Below, piece by piece: positions 8,561-17,965 of a stretch of 64,000 nt of DNA; the first letter of the stretch is position 1; each line of letters opens with the position of its first letter. Origin of the DNA: Desmospora profundinema (GTDB lineage Bacteria > Bacillota > Bacilli > Thermoactinomycetales > DSM-45169); contig NZ_JAVDQG010000009.1 of assembly GCF_031454155.1 (NCBI RefSeq), positions 1 to 64,000 on the forward strand, given 5' to 3'. A program made the position numbers and the translations under genes. Under the pieces are notes generated by a model, which was given only the letters and a program-made list of their open reading frames with translations, was not told the DNA's origin and searched no databases.

Positions 8561-9218
8561 ATGATTCTTCACCACTTTTTTTCGTTAACCCATGCTTGAC
8601 TGCGTAGACGGCGGCCTGGGTTCGATCCTCCAGCTCCAGTTTGGACAGGATGTTGCTGACGTGGGTTTTGACGGTTTTCACCCCGATATAGAGGGAGGCG
8701 GCAATCTCTTGGTTGGTTTTGGCTTCACCCAAGAGGGCGAGCACGTCCCGTTCCCGCTGGGTCAACGCTTCATGGGGGGCTGCTTTTGACCCGTTTCGCA
8801 TCCGCGCCAGGATCCGGCTGGAGATCTTTTGTTCGATGGTGGCTTCCCCCCGGGCGGCGGCCCGGATTGCGTTGGCGATTTCCTCTGCCCGGGATGTTTT
8901 AAGCAAATAGCTGCATGCTCCCGCTTCCAACACCGGAAAGATCTGATCATCGTTGATATAGCTGGTCAACACGATGATGCGGGTTTCCGGGGCAAGCACC
9001 GTGATCCGTTTGGTGGCTTCCACCCCGTCCATTCCTTCCATCACCAGGTCCATCAGGATCACATCCGGGGACAACGTCTCCGCCTGACGGAGGGCTTCTT
9101 GACCGTCAGAAGCTTCCCCCACCACCTCGATGTCGTCCAACATCGTTAGATAGGAAGTCAGGCCGCGACGGACCATTTCATGATCATCGACGATCAGGGT
9201 GCGAATGGCCATATTCAT
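8559..9218 (-). CDS. liaR: LiaR-type response regulator (NarL/LuxR family)
   Basis: Predicted 219-residue response regulator: receiver domain at 1-120 with the acidic pocket VDDHE and phospho-acceptor Asp in VILMDLVMEGMDG, then a LuxR-type HTH at about 150-210 (LTQRERDVLALL, VKTVKTHVSNIL). It overlaps the kinase gene by 35 bases. With the upstream liaS and liaF-like genes it forms the three-component LiaFSR system, which in Bacillus senses lipid-II-directed antibiotics and membrane damage. No target operon is visible in this window. Confidence 0.9.
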   Translation of the reverse strand: MNMAIRTLIVDDHEMVRRGLTSYLTMLDDIEVVGEASDGQEALRQAETLSPDVILMDLVMEGMDGVEATKRITVLAPETRIIVLTSYINDDQIFPVLEAGACSYLLKTSRAEEIANAIRAAARGEATIEQKISSRILARMRNGSKAAPHEALTQRERDVLALLGEAKTNQEIAASLYIGVKTVKTHVSNILSKLELEDRTQAAVYAVKHGLTKKSGEES

Positions 9219-10275
9219 CTCTCTCCTCTGTCCTTACATAGGGGATTCGGATTTCCAAACGGGTCCCTTTTTCCGGAAGTGGAACCAATCGAAACGTGCC
9301 TCCCATCTCTTGGGTCCGCTCTCGCATGGTAGTCAGACCGTAGGAAGATATCTTCTCCTGATCCGGAGTAAATCCTTTCCCGTTGTCCTCCACCACCAGC
9401 AACAGTTGTTGAGAGAGACCTTGCAGACGGACCCACACCTCATCTGCACCGCTGTGGCGCAGGACATTGGACAGGGCTTCTTGCACGATCCGGTATAGGT
9501 GTTCTTCCATGCCTTTGTGGAGGGAAGGAAGTGCGGACCATTCCCGCTTGCATCGGATGGGGTGTTTGTTTTCCAATTCCCGCAGCAATTGTTCCAGGGC
9601 TTCCGTCAGAGTCTGTTCTTCCAACTCCGCCGGCCGCAATTGCAACAACAGGGCCCGCATTTGGGTTTGCGCCTTTACCGCCACTTCATCCAATTCCTTC
9701 AGGGAGGAGGCAAGGGTTTCCGGGCGGCGTTTGGCAGCCTCAACCATGGCTGATGCCATCATGGAGATAGCGAACAAGTGCTGGCTGACCGAATCGTGCA
9801 GATCACGCGCCAACCGTTGCCGCTCGTCCACGATGGCCAACCGTTCCCGTTGGTCGGCCAGTTCCTTGTTTTGACTGATCAGCTTTTGCAGTGTCCCCAC
9901 CTGATTCTCCAGGCGGGCAGCCATTCGGTTCCATTGAGCGGCGATATCGGCCACCTCATCCCCTCCCTCCGCGGGGATCCGGTGGGACAGGTTTCCGTTG
10001 GCCAGGAAGACGGCCCCGTCTTTTAACACCTGGAATCGGCGTCGCAGCCGTTGACTCATAAACAGTCCCAAACAGAGTCCCACTGCCAACGCAGAACAAA
10101 GGATAAGGAGAAGAGGACCGGGATCGCCATCAGGCCCTGGTTGAATCCGGCTGTCCATCAAGACGGCTGACAACACCAGCAATACAGCGGCTGTCAGGAG
10201 GCTGTTCAACAGAAAAGCGACAAAAAACTTCCACTGCAATCGTTGAAAACGCGTGGGATTCCACATCGGCACCAC
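9184..10275 (-). CDS. liaS: LiaS-type sensor histidine kinase
   Basis: Predicted 363-residue kinase with two TM segments (about residues 15-40 and 50-70) and almost no extracellular loop, an intramembrane-sensing design. HAMP follows, then a HisKA_3 domain with the phospho-acceptor His in RLARDLHDSVSQHLF, and an HATPase_c domain with VEDNGKGF. It lies between liaF (3-base gap) and liaR (overlap). LiaF normally inhibits this kinase in the absence of envelope stress. Confidence 0.9.
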   Translation of the reverse strand: MVPMWNPTRFQRLQWKFFVAFLLNSLLTAAVLLVLSAVLMDSRIQPGPDGDPGPLLLILCSALAVGLCLGLFMSQRLRRRFQVLKDGAVFLANGNLSHRIPAEGGDEVADIAAQWNRMAARLENQVGTLQKLISQNKELADQRERLAIVDERQRLARDLHDSVSQHLFAISMMASAMVEAAKRRPETLASSLKELDEVAVKAQTQMRALLLQLRPAELEEQTLTEALEQLLRELENKHPIRCKREWSALPSLHKGMEEHLYRIVQEALSNVLRHSGADEVWVRLQGLSQQLLLVVEDNGKGFTPDQEKISSYGLTTMRERTQEMGGTFRLVPLPEKGTRLEIRIPYVRTEERDEYGHSHPDRR

Positions 10276-10278
10276 TCC

Positions 10279-11184
10279 CTACACCCGGATGACCCGAACT
10301 TCCCCTATAAACTGGGAAGCACGAATCACCAAGCGTTTGGTGGCTTCATCAAATCCGTCGGTCTGGATGGTGGCCCGTTTGAGAATGCCGCTCTCCTGTA
10401 CGCCCGGAAGATCGAGATTCCCGATCTGCACCGTTCCGGTGATTCGAGCCGGGATGTCTGCGGGCAGATACAGATTGATGCTCCCCAGGACACCGTTTGC
10501 ATGAAGAGTGACTTCCCGTTCCGGCAGAACGGCCTGCGTGAGATTGAGATCGATGGATCCGATGCCAACCTGATAGTCGGTGTCTTCCAATGTAAATGTC
10601 TCTCCCGGTTGGTCCACTTCACCGATCAGGACAAAGGTGGATCCTCTTCGAATATGGGATTGTCTATCTTTTTCGCTTTCCTTCTGATTCCAGTACTTTT
10701 CCCGTCGCCGTTCTCGCCACTCTTTTTCCTCGGCCCGCCATCGCTCTTCCTGCGCTTTCCACCCTTCCTCATCCCACCATCCGTTTTTCCATCCTGGCCG
10801 TGACTCCTTTTCCTGATCGTGTGTATGGCTGGAAGGCAACAGGATATGGATCCCGAACCAGATGAGTAACAGGGGCCACAGTTTCCACACCTGATCCCAG
10901 GGGATATGAGGAAGGTTTAGATTAGGGGCCAGAAAGTTCCACCCCAAAAAAAGCAAGAAGATTCCCCAAAAGAGACCGCCCCAATAGACCGAACGACCGC
11001 GAAAGGCCGGATACAGACCGGTTAGGATCTGCTTTAATCCAACATACAGCAGGATGACCGGCCAATACGTGGCAATCCAATCCCATAGGTCGATGGTAAT
11101 GACATGAAAATTATCCGCCAGCAGCAACGCACCTAATCCAATGATGATCATGGCGAAAAGCAGACGATTGGTTTGTAAATGCAT
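10279..11184 (-). CDS. liaF: LiaF-like negative regulator of LiaS
   Basis: Predicted 301-residue protein. It has an N-terminal cluster of four hydrophobic segments (to about residue 110), a highly charged Trp/Glu/Arg-rich linker at about 120-175 and a C-terminal LiaF-type cell-wall-active-antibiotic response domain rich in beta structure. The start at 11184 (MHLQTNR) is preferred because the reading frame upstream is not LiaF-like; the ribosome site there is weak. First gene of the liaFSR operon. The long Trp/Glu/Arg linker is unusual compared with Bacillus LiaF. Confidence 0.82.
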   Translation of the reverse strand: MHLQTNRLLFAMIIIGLGALLLADNFHVITIDLWDWIATYWPVILLYVGLKQILTGLYPAFRGRSVYWGGLFWGIFLLFLGWNFLAPNLNLPHIPWDQVWKLWPLLLIWFGIHILLPSSHTHDQEKESRPGWKNGWWDEEGWKAQEERWRAEEKEWRERRREKYWNQKESEKDRQSHIRRGSTFVLIGEVDQPGETFTLEDTDYQVGIGSIDLNLTQAVLPEREVTLHANGVLGSINLYLPADIPARITGTVQIGNLDLPGVQESGILKRATIQTDGFDEATKRLVIRASQFIGEVRVIRV

Positions 11185-11362
11185 GATGGTTGGCGTGGTT
11201 TCAAAAAAACCGACCGCCTTCACCTTCCTGTTCACAATAAAATGAGGTTCGGCTGTTACATTTGCCGCTTTTTTTAGTATAACGGATCGAAAAGGAAGAA
11301 AAAGAGGCGCAGGACGGTTTGGGATTTCCGACTTCGGACGGAGAATCCATTTTTCCGTATGT

Positions 11363-11397
11363 AAAAATCCCCACCGGTCCTCAATACCGGTGGGGAT
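11363..11397 (-). terminator. Terminator of mnmA
   Basis: ATCCCCACCGGT and ACCGGTGGGGAT form a 12-bp stem; on the minus strand it is followed by a T run. It lies 17 bases past the mnmA stop. Confidence 0.9.
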
Positions 11398-11413
11398 GAT
11401 CCCGTTAGTCTTT

Positions 11414-12586
<1,173 letters not shown>

Positions 12587-12761
12587 TCAAATCCATTCTT
12601 TGCATTATAGTATACCACTGAAGCAGAAGGGAAGTCCTCCAAAGGGTTGCCGAATGGCCTGGTTCCTTCCTGTGTTTTGAAAGGAAGAAAGGTGACTGAA
12701 GAAGAATTGTTGAATGGATCCGAATTAGGGTGTGTCTGAACAATCCGTAGGGCGAGATTCC

Positions 12762-12883
12762 GGGTTGGTATGGTTGTCTTCGTTTCGTTGCAAAAAGCGC
12801 ATAGCGAGACCGGGGAACGAAAGTGACCCAGGCGAGACTTGTGCTCTATGAGTGCAAAGGCGAACCAAAAGCCATACCAACCC
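12762..12883. repeat. Long imperfect palindrome with a core repeated at 63059
   Basis: The 497-base gap between mnmA and the next gene holds a roughly 120-base imperfect inverted repeat: outer arms GGGTTGGTATGG and CCATACCAACCC, inner arms around GCGCATAG and CTATGAGTGC. The central part (about 12801-12848), AGCGAGACCGGGGAAC...GACCCAGG...GAGACTTGTGCT, is closely matched at 63059-63107. It could be a structured RNA or a small non-autonomous element. The rest of the gap shows no gene that I can support. Confidence 0.65.
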
Positions 12884-12996
12884 TCCCCTTTTCTCATGGA
12901 AAAATGAATGACCATACCGGCTCTAGACGGTTGAATCGCTCTATAGCGCAATTGGATTAAAGTGGGAGGGACAGATCCATAAGTCGGGGGGAGGTT

Positions 12997-13650
12997 ATGC
13001 AATCGATGCCGGTTTGGCTACGTTGGTGTTTGGGGATCTTAGCGGTGCTGGCCGTGTTCTGGTTACGCGCCCACTATGACATCGATCCGGGTACCATCCG
13101 GGACTGGGTGCTATCATTCGGCGGATGGGCTCCTGTCATCTATATTTTGTTGTATGCGATCCGTCCCTTGTTTTTTTTCCCCGCGTCGTTGTTTTCGCTG
13201 ACGGGGGGATTGGCCTTCGGGGCAGTCCAAGGTGGGATCTGCATCATGATCGGGGCTACCTTGAGTGCCTGGACCGCCTTTTGGATGGCCCGTTTTCTGG
13301 GAAGGTCTATGGTAGAACGGATGCTTCGGGGAAAGGGAGAACGTTTAGACCGTTTGATGGAACGGGAAGGATTTGCAGTCGTGTTGATTTTGCGGGTGAT
13401 TCCCATGGTTCCTTTTGATGCGATCAGCGTTGCGGCGGGAATGTCCCGTATGCGGTGGTGGCCCTTTACCTTGGCCACCCTGTTGGGCATCATCCCAGGC
13501 ACGTTTGTTTACAGTTATCTGGGAAACAGCCTTCTACAGGGTTGGCAACAAATCATCGCGGCCGTCGCTTTGTTTTCAGTGTTTATGCTCCTTACTTTGC
13601 TGCTGCGCGGCAGGATGAAACATTGGTTGGAAGGCGGTCACGGGAAGTGA
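12997..13650 (+). CDS. TVP38/TMEM64 (DedA-like, VTT domain) membrane protein
   Basis: Predicted 217-residue membrane protein of the TVP38/TMEM64 group. It has an N-terminal TM, then the VTT (SNARE-associated) core with the re-entrant-loop motifs FFPASLFSLTGGLAFG (about residues 60-75) and LRVIPMVPFDAISVAAG (about 130-146), and terminal TM segments. Bacterial DedA/VTT proteins include lipid-carrier flippases; the substrate here is unknown. GGGGGAGG precedes the ATG closely. It appears monocistronic. Confidence 0.88.
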   Translation: MQSMPVWLRWCLGILAVLAVFWLRAHYDIDPGTIRDWVLSFGGWAPVIYILLYAIRPLFFFPASLFSLTGGLAFGAVQGGICIMIGATLSAWTAFWMARFLGRSMVERMLRGKGERLDRLMEREGFAVVLILRVIPMVPFDAISVAAGMSRMRWWPFTLATLLGIIPGTFVYSYLGNSLLQGWQQIIAAVALFSVFMLLTLLLRGRMKHWLEGGHGK

Positions 13651-13846
13651 TTCCAAGGGCCTTTTCGACCTACTACTTTTAGGCGGGAGGGAAATCCGTC
13701 ACAAAGTTATACGGTTTTTCCCGAATTGATTTGTTATAATTTAATTACAAATAACCTCTTTTCCTTTTTATTCCTTTTTTCGGGAGGTTCTGATATCGTG
13801 TGGAATTTGGATTTTTTTATTTTACACACAGAATGGAGGTTGAAAG

Positions 13847-14758
13847 ATGAATCCCGCCGAGCGCATCCCACTTTTCGATGAATGGGGCCATCTGATTTGG
13901 ACGGATCGCAATGAATTTCGACATCATGTGATCCCGCAAAATATGGAGGCCGATTGGGATCATGCGGAAAGCCTATATGCTTTTGTCGTTCAATTGTACA
14001 AGGATGGTTTTATGGAGGAAGCGGGGAGAGGCGCCGACCGGCTGCTGGAGTTAACGGATCGGTCAGAGGAAGCGCTGTTGTTGAAATCATTGATTTTGAT
14101 GCGGCAAGAAAGGGATGAGGAAGCCAAATCACTGTTACAGGAGTGTATGGAACAATATCCGGAACGGGGAGTGGCCCATACATACCTGGCCCGGATCTAC
14201 CTTGCCGATTCTGAACGGGAAAAAGGGATCCTTACTCTGCGGGAGGGATTGAATCGGGAGCCGAATCAAGAATCGGCTTTGCGGGTTTTGATCCAGTGGC
14301 AGAACGATCGGGATCAACTCAAAGCATGGCTTCGCGAATGGAGTCAACTGGAGGGGGCTTGGTGGCCACCCCTTGAGTTGGGAAAACTGCTGGCGGATGA
14401 GGGGCACATCTCCGAGGCGATGGAGCGGTTTGAACAAGTGATCGATTTTGTCAAAACGTATCGCAATGACGAAGGACAGCCGGCGTGGGAGGAAGAGGTG
14501 GCGGCGATGACCATTTCAGCCTGTCTGCGTAAACATGGTCATCATGACGAACTCATCCAATTTTGTAACCGTCACTGGTCTCCGACGTACTTCACTCCTT
14601 TCCACGGATTGGATTATGCCCAATCCCTTATAGAAACAGGCCAACGGGATCGGGCCGTCGAAGTGCTGAACCAGATGCTTCAATATGTGGATGAACCATA
14701 CCACAACATGGTCCAATTGAAAGTAACCCAGACGGAACATCCCGAGGCCCGTCCTTAA
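13847..14758 (+). CDS. Tetratricopeptide-repeat protein
   Basis: Predicted 303-residue soluble protein made largely of TPR-like helical pairs. Recognisable units are around residues 40-105 (LYKDGFMEEA, LLEL, LLKSLILM), 105-140 (AHTYLARIYLADSEREKGI) and 175-290 (LGKLLADEGHISEAMERFEQV, LIETGQRDRAVEVLNQML). There is no signal peptide, so it is cytoplasmic. A GGAGG site precedes the ATG. It probably acts as a protein-interaction scaffold; no partner is evident from its neighbours. Confidence 0.75.
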   Translation: MNPAERIPLFDEWGHLIWTDRNEFRHHVIPQNMEADWDHAESLYAFVVQLYKDGFMEEAGRGADRLLELTDRSEEALLLKSLILMRQERDEEAKSLLQECMEQYPERGVAHTYLARIYLADSEREKGILTLREGLNREPNQESALRVLIQWQNDRDQLKAWLREWSQLEGAWWPPLELGKLLADEGHISEAMERFEQVIDFVKTYRNDEGQPAWEEEVAAMTISACLRKHGHHDELIQFCNRHWSPTYFTPFHGLDYAQSLIETGQRDRAVEVLNQMLQYVDEPYHNMVQLKVTQTEHPEARP

Positions 14759-14771
14759 GCTCGCCGATACA

Positions 14772-14798
14772 AACCCTGCTAGTTTGGCGGGGTTTTTT
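14772..14798 (+). terminator. Terminator of the TPR gene
   Basis: ACCCTGC pairs with GCGGGGT and is followed by six T. Confidence 0.85.
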
Positions 14799-14894
14799 AT
14801 GTGCGATCAACCATCCGCTTGACGGAGAAGAAAAAAGGGAAAAAGAGCCGGGAGAAAGAAGTCTCCCGGTAATCGGTTTAGAGGAGGGGAACGG

Positions 14895-15695
14895 ATGGAG
14901 CCCATATTTTCGAAACATGCATTACAGGGGAAACGGGTGATTGTTACCGGTGCCACCGGCGGGATCGGACGTGCCATCGCCCGCGTGTTGCGGGAGATGG
15001 GAGCCGATCTGCTGTTGACGGGACGCCGAAAGGACGCATTGGAGGAAGTGGCAGCAGAGCTTGCGGAAGAGGGAAAAGGACAGCTGGCTGTATACAGGGC
15101 TGACTTGGTGGATGCTTTGGACCGGGAGCGGCTGGTGACAGAAGCGCGGACACGGTTCGGCGGGACGGATATCCTAATCAATAATGCCGGCACCTTTGCT
15201 TCCGCCCTGATGGAAGAAGTAACCGAAGAAGAATTGGACCGTGTGATGCGCGTCAATGTTTACTCCGTGATGTTTCTGACCCAGCTTGTCTATCGGGAGA
15301 TGAAGGAGCGGAGGGCGGGAAAGATTATTCAACTCTCTTCTTTGTCGGGAATTCGCGGCTGGGAAGGCGGAACCATCTATGCAGCCTCCAAATTCGCATT
15401 AAACGGTTTTACCCAATCACTGGCAGTGGAGGCGGCTAGGCACGGTATCCAGGTGAATGCGGTTGCACCCGGATTTGTGGACACCGACATGGGAATACAA
15501 GCGATCGGAACCAAAGCAAAACGGTCGGGCCGCTCCCTGGAAGAAGGATGGGAGGCGGTAGAAAAAAGCCTGCCTTCCGGCCGTCTTAGCACACCTGAGG
15601 AAGTGGCTGCCTGTGTCGCTTTTTTAAGCACGGGAGCGGCTGACAATATCATCGGCTCCAATCTCCGCATTTCCGGCGGCGGCTTATTGGGATGA
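14895..15695 (+). CDS. Short-chain dehydrogenase/reductase (FabG-like)
   Basis: Predicted 266-residue SDR enzyme. The NAD(P)-binding motif TGATGGIGRA starts at residue 18, the NNAG motif near residue 95, and the catalytic Ser and YxxxK follow in IQLSSLSG and YAASK. The C-terminus ISGGGLLG is like FabG (normally DGG). It probably reduces a 3-oxo or related carbonyl; the specific substrate cannot be read from the sequence. GAGGAGGGG precedes the ATG. No obvious pathway partner is adjacent. Confidence 0.9.
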   Translation: MEPIFSKHALQGKRVIVTGATGGIGRAIARVLREMGADLLLTGRRKDALEEVAAELAEEGKGQLAVYRADLVDALDRERLVTEARTRFGGTDILINNAGTFASALMEEVTEEELDRVMRVNVYSVMFLTQLVYREMKERRAGKIIQLSSLSGIRGWEGGTIYAASKFALNGFTQSLAVEAARHGIQVNAVAPGFVDTDMGIQAIGTKAKRSGRSLEEGWEAVEKSLPSGRLSTPEEVAACVAFLSTGAADNIIGSNLRISGGGLLG

Positions 15696-15795
15696 ATGCG
15701 TACAGGTGGAAGGCGGCATTTGCCAACCCGCTTCCTCCTTGTACCTGGGGTGTATTCAAGTTATCATGGAGGAAAACGTGTACGGAGTGAAGCGG

Positions 15796-16125
15796 ATGAC
15801 CGCACAACCATTTGCTTTTCCCTTCGATGAGCGTCTGGGGATCCGGCGTCCCCGGCTGTTTGTCGATTATGAGGAGCTGTCCACAGCCAGACGCCACCGC
15901 TTTGAACTGGGGTGCCAGGAAGTCTGCTCGGAGATCCCTTCGCGGATCCGGTGGTTTGAAAAACGATACATGACTCTGTTTGAAGCATTGAACGAGACGT
16001 CTTCCGAAACGGAACTGGATCGGCTGTTGGATGAGATGAACGAGCTGTCCAGCTGTATCGCCGACTTAAATGTGCTCTATCTTCATATCGAAGGCACTTA
16101 CATCGGTGCCAATGTCAGTGCCTGA
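15796..16125 (+). CDS. Conserved-looking hypothetical protein
   Basis: Predicted 109-residue soluble protein, mostly helical in its second half (IRWFEKRYMTLFEALNE, ELDRLLDEMNELSSCIADL). The start at 15796 is chosen because GGAGTG stands seven bases upstream; in-frame starts at 15706 and 15766 are less well placed. No family recognised. It is followed directly by a strong terminator. Confidence 0.6.
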   Translation: MTAQPFAFPFDERLGIRRPRLFVDYEELSTARRHRFELGCQEVCSEIPSRIRWFEKRYMTLFEALNETSSETELDRLLDEMNELSSCIADLNVLYLHIEGTYIGANVSA

Positions 16126-16131
16126 CATACA

Positions 16132-16173
16132 ACAAAAACCCCGGGCGGACTGTGAAGCCGCCGGGGTTTTTGT
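16132..16173. terminator. Strong, probably bidirectional terminator
   Basis: ACAAAAACCCCGGGCGG and CCGCCGGGGTTTTTGT make a long stem with A and T flanks, usable by the gene ending at 16125 and by the small minus-strand gene ending at 16193. Confidence 0.9.
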
Positions 16174-16192
16174 TGTTGAGGACAGGTTACAT

Positions 16193-16339
16193 TTACGGGC
16201 GGCGGACCTTTTGTGTTTCCTCCAATGGAAAATCACTCAGTTCCCCGCTCTGCTCATAGGCAAACTGAACTTCATCATGGGTGATTTCTTCTTCCTCTTC
16301 CCGTTTTCGTTCCGGCTGCTTTTCTTTATCCCGTTCCAT
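16193..16339 (-). CDS. Small highly charged protein, 48 residues
   Basis: Open reading frame of 48 residues on the minus strand, beginning MERDKEKQPERKREEEEE and ending KVRRP. GGAAGGTGAG lies just before the ATG and the frame ends 20 bases before a bidirectional terminator. Composition is Glu/Lys/Arg-rich with no hydrophobic segment, so it would be a soluble, perhaps disordered peptide. Function unknown; the good ribosome site and terminator are the reasons for calling it. Confidence 0.6.
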   Translation of the reverse strand: MERDKEKQPERKREEEEEITHDEVQFAYEQSGELSDFPLEETQKVRRP

Positions 16340-16559
16340 GATCTCACCTTCCTTCTAAGTAGTGGTTGTTAGTATGTTTTCCAGCCGATGTTCCCATGCA
16401 AATAGGGCTTTCGCTTTTTTCAGAAGAAAGAAGCGTTGGCCACCGTATTTTGGGGAAGCAATTTTTTGAAGGACATCACGTCAGGTGCGGTCGAATCGAC
16501 ATGAGGGCCTGTCTGGTAATTGCGATTCACACACGCCTTAGCTGCAAAGGAGTGGAGTC

Positions 16560-17654
16560 ATGAAGCACGTATGGTTGTGGAGTCTGATTTTTTTGATTGG
16601 GCTGGTGGGCTGTTCTTTCAGCACCGACGGCGGGAAAGGGGGAACTGACGGCAAGGGAAACGGAAAAACGTCAACGAATGAAACGGGTGTGGAGGTGTTG
16701 GCAGACGGCTTGGACATACCCTGGTCCGTGGTGGAAGCGGAGGAGTCTGTGCTGGTGAGTGAACGGGGCGGCGCGATCGTGGAAGTACCCAAAAACGGGG
16801 GAGATCCGGCAAGAAAAAAGCTGGAACTGGAGCACAGCGTACGCCACCAGGGAGAGGGGGGCTTCCTGGGATTAACCCTCGCCCCTGATTTTAAGGAAAG
16901 CAGAGCCTTGTTTGCTTATCATACCTATCGCGCGGAGGGGCAGGTATTCAACCGGGTGGTACGGCTGGAAGAAGCCGATGAGGTTTGGGTGGAGACGGAT
17001 GTATTGATCGATGCGATTCCCGGTGCTGGCATACATAACGGCGGGCGGATTCAGATCGGGCCTGATGACAAGCTGTATATCACGACTGGAGATGCGGCCG
17101 ATGAACCCATCGCACAAGATTTGGAGAACCCAGCAGGCAAGATTCTGAGGGTGGAATTAGATGGAGGCATTCCAGACGACAATCCGTATCCCGGTTCTCC
17201 TGTTTATTCATATGGACATCGCAATCCGCAGGGATTGGCGTGGGATGAGGACGGACAGCTGTACAGTTCGGAGCATGGTCCCACCGGCCGGGATGAAATC
17301 AATCGGATTAAGGCAGGAAATAACTACGGCTGGCCGGAAATTTCCGGTGACGAGAAACGGGAAGGCATGGAAACACCGCTGTATCACTCCGGTTCCGATA
17401 CATGGGCACCGTCGGGGCTGGCCTATGCCGACGGGAAGTTGTGGGTAGCGGGTCTTCGGGGTGAGCAAGTGCGCTCCTTTTCTCCCGATGGCAAACAGAC
17501 GGAATTGAAGTTGGAGGGAGAAGGGCGGCTGCGGGATATCGTCCCGGCATCGGATGGTTCGTTTTATATTCTGACCAATAATAACGACGGGCGCGGTACT
17601 CCCCACGAAAAGGACGATCGCCTGTTGCGCTGGACCCGGCCAGACGGAAACTGA
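16560..17654 (+). CDS. PQQ-dependent sugar dehydrogenase-like lipoprotein
   Basis: Predicted 364-residue lipoprotein. The signal peptide ends in the lipobox LVGC (Cys at about residue 18). The rest is a six-bladed beta-propeller of the glucose/sorbosone dehydrogenase family, with typical stretches GEGGFLGLTLAPDF, HNGGRIQIGPDDKLYITTGD, SYGHRNPQGLAW and EHGPTGRDEINRI. Family members oxidise aldoses with PQQ; whether this organism makes PQQ is not visible here. AAGGAGTGGAG precedes the ATG. Confidence 0.9.
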   Translation: MKHVWLWSLIFLIGLVGCSFSTDGGKGGTDGKGNGKTSTNETGVEVLADGLDIPWSVVEAEESVLVSERGGAIVEVPKNGGDPARKKLELEHSVRHQGEGGFLGLTLAPDFKESRALFAYHTYRAEGQVFNRVVRLEEADEVWVETDVLIDAIPGAGIHNGGRIQIGPDDKLYITTGDAADEPIAQDLENPAGKILRVELDGGIPDDNPYPGSPVYSYGHRNPQGLAWDEDGQLYSSEHGPTGRDEINRIKAGNNYGWPEISGDEKREGMETPLYHSGSDTWAPSGLAYADGKLWVAGLRGEQVRSFSPDGKQTELKLEGEGRLRDIVPASDGSFYILTNNNDGRGTPHEKDDRLLRWTRPDGN

Positions 17655-17670
17655 CGCTTAAGGCTCAGAA

Positions 17671-17780
17671 GGAAACGCGTTTCCGGTGAAGTGCCCTCTG
17701 ACGACTGCCCAGCGGAGTCTCCATAGGGCTCAACCGCTTAGCAGCCACCAACTTCAGTTGGTGGCTGGGGCTGCTGACAC
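17671..17780. mobile_element. Possible IS200/IS605-type right end or omega-RNA-like relic
   Basis: The 311-base gap after the sugar dehydrogenase contains the palindrome GGAAACGCGTTTCC (17671-17684), a CTGACGACTGCCCAGCGGAGT segment, a GGGCTCAACCGCTTAGC stretch and a perfect 10-bp hairpin, AGCCACCAAC-TTCA-GTTGGTGGCT (17743-17766). This order resembles the subterminal region and terminal hairpin of IS200/IS605-family right ends, which overlap the TnpB guide RNA. No transposase or tnpB is present in the window. The hairpin alone could also be a terminator for the upstream gene. Confidence 0.35.
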
Positions 17781-17965
17781 CCATCACGGGACGGTCGGGG
17801 TGTTTTTCCGTCTCCGCTCCAATGCATGGCAAGTCGCTCGCCGGAAAACCATCCCTCCCTGTTTTCTACCATCCCTGTATGTTTGTCATCAAGCTGGGCC
17901 GTCAGCTTCAATTGGCAGCTTTTTGCAGGTTATAATGAGGGAGAAAAGGAGGTGTCCGGTGCGGG

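Noticed and set aside
12801-12848. Similarity of GATCCAGGAGAGACTT-type sequence (both core copies) to the PyrR-binding loop
   Set aside because: The match needs an extra base in the conserved loop, and neither copy precedes a pyrimidine gene; kept only as an unknown repeat.
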